A DNA stretch of 64,000 bases from contig NW_023501041.1 of the NCBI RefSeq assembly GCF_014066305.1, positions 62,001-126,000 of the forward strand, in the 5' to 3' direction. Positions within the stretch are counted from its first letter, which is position 1; each line of letters opens with the position of its first letter. Shown here piece after piece: positions 1 to 12,279 of this stretch. This stretch comes from Letharia columbiana (lineage: Eukaryota; Ascomycota; Lecanoromycetes; Lecanorales; Parmeliaceae). Below the pieces are notes generated by a model. It made no database searches, was not told the DNA's origin, and saw only the letters and a program-made list of their open reading frames with translations. The position numbers and the translations under genes are program-made.

Positions 1-3000
1 AAAAGCGAAATAAAATATAATTTTTAAAATTTTAGATTTTATATATAGTTCTAACTAATTAAAATATATAATTTTTTAAAGTTTTTTAAATTTATTATAT
101 AATTATTATTAAATAAATTAATAAGCTAAGAATATCTCTTAACGTCTTTCTATTTAAAATATATTTAAAAAAATATAATATTTTAAAAGATAATTATAAT
201 AGTAAATAATTTTAAAAGATATATATTAAGATTATTAATTTCTAGAAGTTTTTATAATATTTTTTTATTTTTTTTATTCTAAATAGAATTAATACTTTAA
301 TAAATATTTAAATTTAAAATTAATATTTTTAATATTAAATAATTTAATTTTAATAGAATTTAAAATTTTAAAATTCTTTATAATCTATAAAAGTTAAATT
401 ATTATTATATTTTTAAATTTTAAATATTATTTTTTATTAAATAAGAATATTTAACGTCTAATATTAAGTAATTAATATCTTTATTTTAATAATAAAATAA
501 TTATATATAATATTCTAAAAATTTAAATATTATTAAATTTATCTAAATTTTTATTATATTATAGATTATAAAAGTAATAAAAATATAAATAAATATAATT
601 TAATATTTTAGAGTTTAATTAAGTTATAGAATTTTAATTTATTATATAATATTATATAAATAAATTTTACTTCGATTTTCGAAATTTTAATTTTTATATA
701 AAATATTAACTAAGTAATTTTATTATTTTTTTTAGATTTTAAAAGATATTAATTATTTAATATTAATAAAAATATCTTACTTAATCTTTATATTATATAT
801 AACTTTTTAAATATTAATAATAAAAATATAATTTATATATTATTATTAATTATTTTTAACGTAGAATTTAATAAAAGAATAAAAAAAAAAAAATTAAAAT
901 ATTAAAAAAATATTCTTAGAATAACTCGAACTTCGAATCTTTTAATAAGAAAAAGAAAAAAAAATTCTTATTTTAATATAGTTTTTAATTAAAATATAAA
1001 TCTTAATTAAAGATTATATTAAGATAAAGAATTCTTAATATTCGCTATTAAAGTATATAATAAAATAATAAAATTTAATATAAACGCTAACTCGAAGTAA
1101 GATAATAACTATTATCTTAATAAATTATAATCGAAATATTAAATAAATTTTAAAAATTTAATTTTTATATATAATACTAACTAAGTACTATTAATATTTT
1201 TTTAAAATTTTTTAAATATATTATATATTTATTATTAGATAAATTAATAAGCTAAGAATTCTCTTAGTATTCTTTAACTTAAAGTATATATAAAAAGATT
1301 TTATATTTTAAATAATAACTCTATAAGTAAATCTTTTTAAAAAAAAAATTTAAAATTCTAAAATTTTATATTTTTTTTTAATATTTTTTTAATATTTTTT
1401 ATTTTAAATAAAGAAATTAAGTAATTAAATATTTAATTTTATTTTAAATATTTTAATAATAAATAGATTAGTTTTAATTAGATTTTTAAAATTTTTAAAT
1501 CTATAAATAATATTAATTAAATAAATATATTATTTTTTTATAAAATAAAATAAAATTATATATTAATTATAAGAAATAAAATAATTATATAAAGTTCTCT
1601 TAGCGTTAATAAATTAAGAAAATAATTTTATATATAGATATTAACGCTTAAGCGAAGTTTAAATAATAATATTTTAATATTTATAATTTAGATTTTAGAT
1701 CAAATATTAAAATTAATATAGAGTTTTTAATAGAATTTAAATAAGATTTAAATATATAGATTAAAAGTTAATATATTAATAACTTAATTATTTCTTTATA
1801 TAATTTAATAATTATTAAAAATATTTTTATAGAATAATCGAAATATAATATAATAGTTTTAATATTTATTAGAATATCTAAATTCTAACTCTAAATAAAT
1901 TAAAATAAGATTTTTAATATATTTAATTTAAATATTTATTTAAATCTTATTTTAAAAAAAAATTAAGAATATTTTTATATATTTAAATAGCTCTAAATAG
2001 AGTTTATATATTTATATTTTTTTTATTTAATAATATCTAGAATAATAGATTAAGAAATAAAAAATAAAGATTAAGATTTATAATAGCGAGTATATTTATA
2101 CTTAGTAAATCTCTATAATAAAACTATTCTTAATATTAAAAAAATTAATTTAAGAGTAAATTTAAAAATTTTAAAATCTAAGACTTTCTATTACTTTAAA
2201 TTATATTATTTTTTTTAAAATTTTATAGAATATAAATTTTTAAAAGAAATTATAAAGAATAATAATATTATAACGAAGAAAGTTCTAAGTTTATTAATAA
2301 TTATATATAATAATTTTTATTTAAAAAACTTTAAATAATTTTTTTAATATTAATATATTATTAAATAGCTTTTAAAATTCTTTATTATTATATATATTTA
2401 AAATTATAAATTATAAATAATAATAATAAATACTAGCTTATCGAGATTTCTTTATATAATAATTCTATATTAAATCGATATTTTTATTTAATAATATAAT
2501 AATTTATAATTACTTTTTTATTAAGATTATATTATTAAATAATCTTTTTTTATTTTTATAAATATTATTATATAAAATTATATATTAATTTTAAATTATT
2601 TTAAAAGATAATTCGAGAATAATTAGACGCTAATATACGATTTTATTAAATAATTAAATACTCGATAATAATTATTTTTTTATTTTAATATCGTTAAATA
2701 GCTCTTAATTAAGACTATAAATTATCTTATTTAAATATTTTTATTTATTATAAATTCGATATTAACGTTAAGATTTTAAATAGAGATATTAAAATACTCG
2801 CTTATTTTTTATATTATCTATAACTTTTTAAATATTAATAATAAAAATATAAACTTAAATATTATTATTAATTTTTTTTTTATAGAGTTTAGCGATATAA
2901 TAAAAAAAAGATATTTTAAGAATTTAAAAAAGTAACGACGATATAACTCGAACTTCTAATCTTATTTAAAAAAAAATAAAAAAAAGTTTCTTACTTATAA

Positions 3001-6000
3001 TATTATTATAAGTTAAGATAATTATATTATAAGTAAAAAATAAAATAATTTTATCTATTATATTATATAAAGAAAATAAATTATTTAATATATTAATAAT
3101 TTCTTTAATATAAGATAATAAGTATTATTTTAATAGATTATAACTCTAATATTACGCGATTTTTAAAATTTAAATTTTATTAAAAATTACTAACTAAGTA
3201 TAACTATTATATAATTTAAATATATTAAATATATTTTATATATAGAGCGAAATAAATTTCTAGATTAATAATTTCTCTTAACGCGAAAAGTAATCGATAT
3301 ATATATAGAAATTTATTATTTTAAATAACGAATATAGAAGTAAATCTATTTAAAAAATACGCGTTAAAATCTTAGAGTTATCTAAATTATTTTAAAAGAT
3401 AATTCGAGAATAATTAAACGCTAATATACGATTTTATTAAATAATTAAATACTCGATAATAATTATCTTTTCGTTTTAATATCGTTAAATTACTTTTAAT
3501 TAGAGCTATAAATTATCTTATTTAAATATTTTTATTTATTATAAATTCGTTATTAACGTTAAGATTTTAAATAGAGATATTAAAATACTCGCTTATTTTT
3601 TATATTATCTATAACTTTTTAAATATTAATAATAAAAATATAAACTTAAATATTATTATTAATTTTTTTTTTTATAGAGTTTAGCGATATAATAAAAAAA
3701 AGATATTTTAAGAATTTAAAAAAGTAACGACGATATAACTCGAACTCTCGATCTTATTTATTTAAAAATAAAAAAAAATTTCTTATTTATAATATAACTA
3801 CGAATTAGATAACTATATTATAAATAAAGAATAAAATAATTTTATCTATTATATTATATAAAGAGAATAAATTATTTAATATATTAATAATTTCTTTAAT
3901 ATAAGATAATAAGTATTATTTTAATAGATTATAACTCTAAAATTACGCGATTATTAAATTTTAAATTTTATTAAAAATTACTAACTAAGTATAACTAAAT
4001 TTTTTTTTAAATTTCTTAAATATATTTTATATATAGGGCGAAATAAATTTCTAAGTAAAGAATTTCTCTTCGCGCGAAAAGTAATCGATATATATATAGA
4101 AATTTATTATTTTAAATAACGAATATAGAAGTAAATCTATTTAAAAAATATACGTTAAAATTCTAAGATTCTTAAGTTTTTTTATATATTTTTTTCAAAT
4201 TTTTTATTTTAAATAATAAAAAAAAATTATTAAATATTTAATTTTATTTAAAATATCTTAATTCTAAATAAATTAATTCTAGAGCTATTTATAAAATTTT
4301 AATTTTTATATATAATATCAACTAAGTAATACTATTATTTTTTTTAATTTTTAAATTATATTAATTATTCGTTATAGAAAATAAAATTATAATATAAAGT
4401 TCTCTTAACGTCGACGAGTTAAGAAAACGACTTTATATATAGAATTTAATATTTTTTTAAAAAATAACTATAAGATTAAATTTCGCGATATAAGAGGCGC
4501 TATATAGCTCTAACTTAGAACTATTTAAATCTAAAAAAATAAAGAAATTCTATTAGAAAAAAAAGCGTATTTTATTTAAATATAAAAGTTATAATAAAAT
4601 ACGCCTTCGCGCTAAGAGCTATTCTAATAAAATACGATCGTATTTTATTATACTCTATTTAATAGAATAATATCAGATTACCGCTATTTAATATTAATTA
4701 AATTTTAAAAGAAGATTTAATAATAATATATTATAAATATAGCGAGTTTTTAACTAGCTTTAAGAATCTTTATAATATTATTATATAAATTTAAAAAAGA
4801 AATAATATCTTTAAATATAGTTTCTAATCTTTTAAATTTATTTATAAAAATTAAAAGATAATCCGTATTACTCTAATTTAGAAACTTAAGATTATATATA
4901 TTTTTTAATTTATAATTATACTTATTTAAATATATTTAAAAAGAGATTAATTATTAAAAGATTAAAAGTATTAAAATTAATTAAATTAAGTTTAACTTTG
5001 CTTTTATAATATTAAAAGTTTATTAATATTACTTTTAAATAAAAAGAAAAAGTTATATCGAAGAGAGTATATATAAAAAATTTTTAAATTAAGAAAAAAG
5101 AAAGAGTTATATTAAAGAAAGTATAAATAAAAAACTTTTTAATAAAAAAAAAGAAAAGAATTATATTAGAAGAGAATATAGATAAAGAACTCTTAAATTA
5201 AAAAGAAAGAGAGGGTTATAAAGAAGAAAGTATAAATAAAAAACTCTTAGATTAAAAAGAAAGAGAAAGAATTATAAAAAAGAGAGTAAACTTAAAAATC
5301 TCTTTATAAATATATAAATATTTAATTATAATAATAAATATAAAAAACTTTATCGCTTAATTTCGATTATAGATATATATTTATAATTAGAGTATTTATA
5401 ATTTTAATAAAATTCTAAATAAATAGAATATTAGAGATTTATTTACTTAGTTTATATAATTTATTAAAATTTAAAAAAGCTTTTTTAAATAGTAATTTAA
5501 TTAAAGATTAAGTAATTATATTACTCTTACTTTAAGATTTAATTAAAAAATTAAATATAATTTAAGAGAGAGATTATTATTATTATAATTTTATTTTAAT
5601 AAAGATAATATCGTTATTTTTCTCTAACTTTCTTAATAAATTAAAATTCTCTATAATATTAATAAGCTAATTATTTTTTATTTAAATTATCTCTTATTAT
5701 TTAATTATAATTCTAGAAAGTAAAAAATTTATAAGATTTAAGAATTACGATAAAATAGTTATATTTATTTATAAAAATTAAATTTTATATTTAATTTAAT
5801 ATCTAATTTAATATTTAGTTATAATCTCGCGAGCGAAAATATATTTTTCTTTTAAGATTTTTTTAAAATAAGTTATTATAATAAAGAAAAGAGAGTAAAG
5901 AAATAAAGATTATATTCTTATAAGAGATAAGATTAAATTAAATATATAATAAACGCGTAGTAAATATAAGTTAAAGATAAAATTTTATATTAAAATAATT

Positions 6001-6575
6001 AAAAATAAAGTAATAGAGAGTTTTTTTTTTATTTAAATAAATATTATTTATAGATAATAATAACTTATTAATAATATTTAATTAAATAAATTTCGTATAA
6101 TAATAATAGCGTAAAATTAAATTTAATTAAATATATTATTTATAATAATAAATAATATTAATTTTTTAGTAAAATAAGATTAGATTTAATTAAATATATT
6201 ACTTATAATAATAAACGATATTAAAATATTTAATTTCGCGTATATAATATAATAAAAAAATTATTATTAAATAAAATATATTTAAATAAATATAACTCTA
6301 TAGATTTTAGCGTCGCGATTATAGATTATTAAAAGATTTTAAATAAAGTAATATATAAAGAAGAAAGTAGATTAGATAATTAAAAATTAAGAATATTATT
6401 AAATTTAATATATTCGCTTTTATAATCTTAAATCTTAATATTATTCTCTTATTAAGTTATTATAATTCGTTATATATAATATAGATTACTTAACTTAATA
6501 GAGATATAAATAAGAAAGCCTTCGTTTATAGATATTTATATCCTTTTAATTATAAGAAATCTATACTCTTATTCC
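1..6575. repeat. AT-rich RIP-mutated block, left
   Basis: The stretch is almost pure A/T and has no usable open reading frame. CpA and TpG dinucleotides are nearly absent while CpG, CpT and GpC persist, which is the expected result of repeat-induced point mutation (CpA to TpA) in ascomycetes. Internal copies of the same sequence are visible (a tandem pair at about 2,590-4,170 and diverged relatives near 770-960 and 1,230-1,310), so the substrate was repetitive DNA. I could not read a transposon protein here. The right boundary is abrupt near 6,575, where normal base composition resumes within a few tens of bases. Confidence 0.85.
2590..4170. repeat. Tandem duplication of about 790 bp inside the RIP block
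   Basis: Two adjacent copies, about 2,590-3,380 and 3,381-4,170, align along nearly their whole length with an offset of about 791 bp. Shared landmarks include the segment around the attcgagaat motif (2,611 and 3,402), a shared actcgaact stretch, and the gcgaaataaatttc segment followed by the cgaaaagtaatcgata segment. A more diverged relative lies near 770-960. Differences between copies are mostly transitions, as expected if both were duplicated before or during RIP. No coding content is visible. Confidence 0.75.
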
Positions 6576-7004
6576 ATTACTCTTCTTACAGCGAGCGGCG
6601 ACGGATCGATGTCCTATCGTTGAGACCGCAGTTATTCGATTAAGTACTTCTTGCCATAAAGTTACTAAACTATCGCCCGCTCCAGTAACTCTTATTTCAT
6701 AAAGATAGCATAGCAGAGACGTTCATCGCATCAAAAATTAAGGGTTAGCTACGCATTGTTACTGCATTGTAAGTGGTGATTGTAAGCGGATTTTGAGCTT
6801 GATAAATGAAAATGAAAGTGCAATTTTCTCAAATTGACTCATTTTTTCGGAAAAACAGCTACATGCTTCTTCAACTTCTCTCCAACTAATTCTCCTTCAA
6901 CCTTGTTGAAGCTCTCTTCTGTTCCCTAATCCAACGTCAAATTTCTCTTATCGCTGTCCCCAGAGCCACTTCAACTTCATCTCAGCTGAGAACCCTCAAC
7001 CACT

Positions 7005-8273
7005 ATGGAAAACATATCGCCCAGACGAAGTCCTGAGCGCTCTCCAGTCCGACGATCACGCGGCCATTCAAGACCCCCAATCCCCACATTCAGCAATCTT
7101 TCCATCAATACAAACCAAGCAGGCGAGAGCAGTTCCTCCCAATATGCACTCAGATCTCCCACTTCACCAGACTCGCCATTGGGGAGAGAAGGCCAGGAGA
7201 CTTACCGTGACACGCTGCGAAGAACATTCCGGAGAAGATGGGCAAATTGGGGAAACTCGGAGGCAGGAGAGCAAAAATTCAACTTTACTATTCGTATGAG
7301 CGATACAAGGCTATTCTATTCAAGAAAATCAAGGCCGCAGGAACAATTCAATGAAGCCCTACAATATCTCAATGAGATCCAGGGTATCAGAAGAGATAGC
7401 CCCGAGAAGACAGCGGAGATCATGTCTCAATGCATTCAAGATGATATGAAGCTGGTGATATTCGGCTCGAACATGATCGAGAGAGCGGGTCTGAATTTAG
7501 CTGAGACGATAAAAATGGTTGATCGGATTTTCAAGGGCCAGGAGGTTGACGTCGGTGAACGGGACGATGACTATCAGATGCAGCTCGAGAACTACATCGA
7601 AGCCAAGCACAGTGCCCAAGAAGCTGAGAACCATATCCTGCGAACAAGGTGGGAGGTAATTCAGCATGCAAGAGCTTTGTGGTTTCTTACCAATAGCTTT
7701 GTCATCGAACAACGGCCACTGTCTGAAGAACTAATAAAGGAGACGCATAAGATATTGTGTACGAATGTCTCTCATCCAAAGTACGATACACCTTGGCAAG
7801 ACTATGCTGGTAAATACCGCAACCACGTACGGCAGCCAGGCTCGAAACAGATGGGCGCAGAGGTTAACGCTGGTGGTACCCATTTCACTGCATCGCAAAT
7901 GGTCCCGAAAGCAATGAGCCGATTTGTTACGGAGTTGAACAACAAGATTGAAGAGGCCACGCAGCGTGGTGCTCTAGATCCGTTCTGTCTTGCGGCGTGG
8001 GCATGTGCTGATTTCGTTGTCATCCACCCTTTTCTCGACGGAAATGGTCGCACTTGCCGGATTCTTCTTAACGCGATTACCATGAGGTACGCAGGTATCG
8101 TTGTGCCGATTGGTGAACATGATGAAGAGAGATCAAAGTATCTAAATATAAAGAGGCGATATTCGGAGGATTGTGACGGCGAGGGTGAGTTCGCCGAAAT
8201 GGTGCTGGATAGAGGAACTGCGAGGCTGCAGGCTATGAGGGACAAGGTGAAGGGCAGCATGCGCCTAAGATAG
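7005..8273 (+). CDS. Fic/DOC domain protein (putative AMPylase)
   Basis: A single-exon ORF of 422 codons. The C-terminal half carries the Fic core with the complete catalytic motif HPFLDGNGR at residues 341-349; the histidine and the GNGR loop are intact. Fic enzymes usually transfer AMP from ATP to hydroxyl side chains of target proteins. A helix at about residues 151-163 contains SNMIE (Ser155, Glu159), which fits the inhibitory S/TxxxE motif, though Arg follows where Gly or Asn is usual. That places it with class II Fic proteins, which carry the inhibitory helix on the N-terminal side. The first ~60 residues are Ser/Pro/Arg-rich and look disordered. There is no signal peptide, so it is probably intracellular. 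The start is the first ATG after in-frame stops and the G at +4 suits fungal initiation. Target protein unknown. Confidence 0.85.
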   Translation: MENISPRRSPERSPVRRSRGHSRPPIPTFSNLSINTNQAGESSSSQYALRSPTSPDSPLGREGQETYRDTLRRTFRRRWANWGNSEAGEQKFNFTIRMSDTRLFYSRKSRPQEQFNEALQYLNEIQGIRRDSPEKTAEIMSQCIQDDMKLVIFGSNMIERAGLNLAETIKMVDRIFKGQEVDVGERDDDYQMQLENYIEAKHSAQEAENHILRTRWEVIQHARALWFLTNSFVIEQRPLSEELIKETHKILCTNVSHPKYDTPWQDYAGKYRNHVRQPGSKQMGAEVNAGGTHFTASQMVPKAMSRFVTELNNKIEEATQRGALDPFCLAAWACADFVVIHPFLDGNGRTCRILLNAITMRYAGIVVPIGEHDEERSKYLNIKRRYSEDCDGEGEFAEMVLDRGTARLQAMRDKVKGSMRLR

Positions 8274-8457
8274 ATACCGACAGCGAAGTCTACTTCAACA
8301 ACCCTCTCCTCATGATACCATGAGACTCGTACAGTGCTTTACTCTATATTGTATCGATGAAGCTAAAGCATTTCTCCGACTATTAGGGGCTATGTGCGTA
8401 ACGGCAATCAAGATAAAAGTCTATGAAAAATGCTCCCGGCTTCCTCTAAAATCGTGA

Positions 8458-10326
8458 TTAACGATCGACGGGGGGCGTAATCAACTGCGTCGGAATTGGC
8501 AAGAGTTCTGATACGCTCGGGATCGTTTCATCGGTGAGCCCCGGTATTGACAAAGGCGCGCAATGCTCGTCGAGCGTTTTTGTGAGGTTGAAGAACTTGT
8601 ATGAGTAGAGATCATTCTTCTTCTTTTCGAATATGGACTTAACCTCGAGCCAGAGCTCGATAGCTAGCGCCGTCGTGGCGATGACCCCGGTCGTCAAAGC
8701 GCCATCGTCCTGGTTGCAAAAGCCTTTTTCTTCTACAGGAACGGAGAGTTTAGCGCAAGGTCATTTACAGCGGAGGAGTCAGAGCCAAACCTACTGTAAC
8801 CAGCAGCGAAGTTTGTAGAAAGCTGTGGTATCTTCAGATTCAACTCCACATCCAGGCTGTCGTGTCCTATTATGTCGATGCCGAATGCAAGGTCGACCTG
8901 CGTAAACACCGCGAATTTGACACTTGCGCTTAGCTCCGTGACGTCAAATATGGGAACCAAAGCTGCGCCCTCGAAGCCAGTCCAAGAGCTTTTCTGGACG
9001 TCCTTCAGATCTACCGTGATGGTCCCATCGTCTGGGAGGCTTGTTGTCGCGCCGAGGACAAATGTAGCCGATCCCGCTACTTTCGTTGAGAATCCGATTT
9101 GGTAGGAGAGCGTAAGGCCGAGCTTCAGGACTTTGGGGATCTCGATTCCAAGATCGGGAACCGGCATTGAGAACAGGTCTGCCTTGTCTTCGATCTTGTC
9201 TGAGAGCTCCTCAAGCTTATCGGTTCTAGTGATCTTCGCTTGGAGTTCCACCGTCGCGTTGAAGCCCTTGGGACTGGCTGACAATGTAGCCACTTCAATA
9301 TGCCAGTGGTGTGTCTCAAACGCTCCTAGTTAGCAGCTTTTCGAAGAACTGTAGGATAGTCATACCTTGACGTGACCTATTAAATGAAAGCTTCCAGCCA
9401 CGAAACAGTCGATACAATCCAGCATCAGACGACTGCGTCTGGCCTTAGTGGGTTGAGAGATAGAAGAGTTCGCTTGACATACCTGTCATCATGCCAGATA
9501 TTTCTAACCTCACCGGGATGTCCTAATTCCGGATCAAAATCCGTGGTTTTGGTCACATCGAAGTTACCTTTGAGATCATCTTTCCATCCTCGTCGTTCAG
9601 GAGTATGACGACTAGTCACGATATGCCCGAAATGGAGGTCGTAAGAGCCCCCAATGTCAGACCAAGGAGCCACCTGTGCGGCTAAGTATGTCGTGAGAGA
9701 CGCGCCATCTTCTCTGATTGAGGTGATACTGCAACGAATAGTTAGTGTGTAGTGCCTCCTGCGGATTTGGGTACTGCGCGCACATGTAAGCTTGTCGTTC
9801 CTCATCTGGTCCGCACCCTGCGTGGTTGGCGATGAGCAGGAATTTGCCATTAGCGTTGGCGTTGACAAATCCCCAGGCGTGCAAAGCGTACTCATAAGCT
9901 TGAGTGGAGTTGAAGGTTAACGACATAGTTCCATCGTCCCCCCAGCAGTCTATGGCCGAGGTGAGATGGTCGAAGTACTCCAGTAACACCATTAACAGGC
10001 CGTCTGGAGCGTAGAGCATCATGTTGGCAAGGATACGGCTTCCATTCTCTGGGAAAGATGAGTTCGCTTCGCCTCTTTGGGCTACGCTAGCGCAAAGCGG
10101 TACGCATACCTGGAGAACCCCCGTACATCAGCTTTCCCTGAGTCTGTAAGTCGAGCTCCGGGTATCGATTTGAGTCACGAGCCCGAACGTCGGAGGATCT
10201 GTCATAGTCGGCGCTATGAATAGCTCGCAGAATGGCTGGCTTAGCTGTGGGAGAAGAGAAGCAAGATCCGATGATGAGAGCGATACATAAGATGCTGGCA
10301 GCACGCTGAGGGAGAGAGAAAGACAT
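8458..10326 (-). CDS. Secreted protein, DUF7029/DUF7223-like, six exons
   Basis: Inferred exons, 5' to 3' on the minus strand: 10326-10110, 10048-9784, 9728-9483, 9376-9366 (11 nt), 9325-8795, 8732-8458. They join in frame to 1,545 nt (514 residues), and the introns all have GT-AG ends. A hydrophobic signal peptide (residues about 1-24, ending near CFSSP) indicates secretion. The first half contains an AIDCWGDD...ANHAGCGPDEERQAY block that resembles the fungal DUF7029 family. The second half is a beta-rich alternating hydrophobic region (LGLTLSYQIGFSTKVAG and on) like DUF7223, followed by a paired-cysteine C-terminus. Family names are from memory of similar proteins, not a search. Function unknown. 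The 11-nt exon and the 40-nt intron next to it are the least certain parts; I found no other splice choice that keeps the frame. Confidence 0.7.
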
Positions 10327-10329
10327 TGC

Positions 10330-12250
10330 TCATGAGATTATCACGACGGGTATGAACCCTTTAATATAAATACATTTACCATCCTTCTCCCCACTCTTCC
10401 AGTGTAAGTCATTTCGTGCTATCATACAGCTACATTGAGAGGGTGAGACTCCACCAGCCCGGCGAAGCTGGATTCTGCTTGCGCAATGCAACGATTGAAG
10501 ACCGTGAAGAGAGACACGTGGGTGCGCCAAGCATCTGAGGCTTTTCCGTTCTGTCTGTAAGTACTTACAATGACCGGGATCTATGAGCTGTGGGGTTCGC
10601 CCCGTTAAGCGCCATGTATTATTTCGAGCGAGATTGAGCGAAGTCAACTTTGACATTCACTTTTGGCAGAGTGGCTGCGCAGAAGTTCAGAGCAGATTAG
10701 AGATTCTGTATCCAATTTACGTGCGATCTAGAGATACTTGAACCAATCGCTGTCGCACACTCACTCGCTTACACAGTGTAAACGAGAGCGTCAGTCCATC
10801 GAAAGAAACTCTGAAATTGCAAAAGAGAATTCAGGGCATTAGTGTGGGTATGCGCAAGCATCGCTGCGTTTCTGTCACTCTTCTGTACCCTTACTTAACC
10901 TTTAGGTGCGAGGGCGTACGATCCCCGAACTTGCGCTTGGTCTATACCAAATAACCTAGCTGGTTCTCTCAGTTACAGCGTCATCAGTCACACATGGCGT
11001 TCGTTGCAGGCGTACGTCTTAGACAGTACTTGCCAAAGATCTCGAGATGTTCGATATAGTCGGGATTTGCTGGCTCAGGCGATAGTTGTTTATAAGTTCT
11101 TCTGTGCACCCGCTTGAAAGCCGCTCTAAGGCTGCGTGAGGGTCCATGTTAGTAGAAACGTCTTCCTGCCATCTCGAGCATATTACTTCAGGATCTAGGG
11201 TGCGAGGTTGAGCGCGTTTTAGACGGCTCCCGCTCTTCACTCGGAAGCAATCCCTGTCGAATGCATTTGGATGTGTGTACATGTCAGGACTCAGAATCTG
11301 AGTCTCAGATTGTTTACGCGTACAGGGAAAGGGTATTCGCGCAGGGGTTCCCGCCTTAGAAGCCCCCCTTCAATTCGGGCGTCACCGGTCCTGAACAAAG
11401 CCTCGTTTGAAGCGTTGAGGATGAAACAACATGCTGCAAATGTCCACCTCAATCATCTGGTCAGTATTGATCTTCCTCTCACTCAAGCCTCCATGAGCGA
11501 AGCTCCCATTGGCCACCTTGCTTGCCCGAGGGGTAGTAGGGACATCGTGGAACCGACTTTGGTCTTGCTTCGAGCATTTCAGGAGTTGTGGTCACGTTCA
11601 CAGTCACATCGACGCCAGTGTACTGATAGTTGGTCGAGACTGTGGAATGGAGGTCTTCTTGCCAACTGGTCGCATGCTTCACTCGAACTCGTGTTCCTTT
11701 CCGTTGAGGTTGTCCTTGCGCATTCTTCGGGATCTGGCAGATTTTGAGTGACACTCGCCGCCATTCCCGTATTTCTCTTTCATTTACGCCGGGAGTTGCT
11801 CATCCTTTACTGCTGCTGGAGACTGGTGTTGAAGGCAAGGATAATCTCATTGAGCTAACAGAGTTGACAGCGCAACCTTGGACTCTTGGCAGTAGCTGTT
11901 CAACACTAAGAGTCTTACCTTAGACCCACCAGTATGCCTCTTTATGAGACCCCCGTGGTAAGATCCCCATTGGTGGGCTTCTCCGATGCTGATTCTACCA
12001 TCTCCGAATCGGTGGGAGTTCAAGGCGCTGATCCTGTGGACAGAGGAAGCTGAACCTGGCCCGCTATTTCCGGTCGTACAACCTTCAGTCTTCAGTCGTC
12101 CTTCACGCCTACACTCCTACACTTCTAACTTGATACACCGTCAGTCTTCTCTCGACAGGTGTCGTAGCTTTCTAGTCTTTGTCTAAAGATCCCGCAAGAA
12201 TTTGCCCAGGCACCTGACTGTTCATTCTTCCGACAAGAACCGAAGCACGC
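10330..12250. other. Intergenic region, no gene recognised
   Basis: Base composition is normal but the ORFs are short, overlap on both strands, and match no family I recognise. The longest are about 11,271-11,747 (+, 158 codons) and 11,019-11,282 (-, 87 codons). The left end must hold the promoter of the secreted-protein gene starting at 10,326, and the right end the former promoter of the decayed PKS. I see no tRNA, clear repeat or transposon in it. Confidence 0.5.
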
Positions 12251-12279
12251 TTGTATCATGCCAGACGCGAGTCCTGGTG

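Noticed and set aside
1..6575. Centromere or mitochondrial origin of the left AT-rich block.
   Set aside because: The dinucleotide pattern (CpA/TpG loss with CpG kept) and repeated copies point to RIP of nuclear repeats; no mitochondrial gene or tRNA is readable.
7802..8260. Minus-strand ORF of 152 codons.
   Set aside because: It lies wholly within the Fic coding region in antisense and has no independent motif.
11271..11747. 158-codon + strand ORF as a gene.
   Set aside because: Overlapped by ORFs of similar length in other frames on both strands, with no motif, signal peptide or splice structure.
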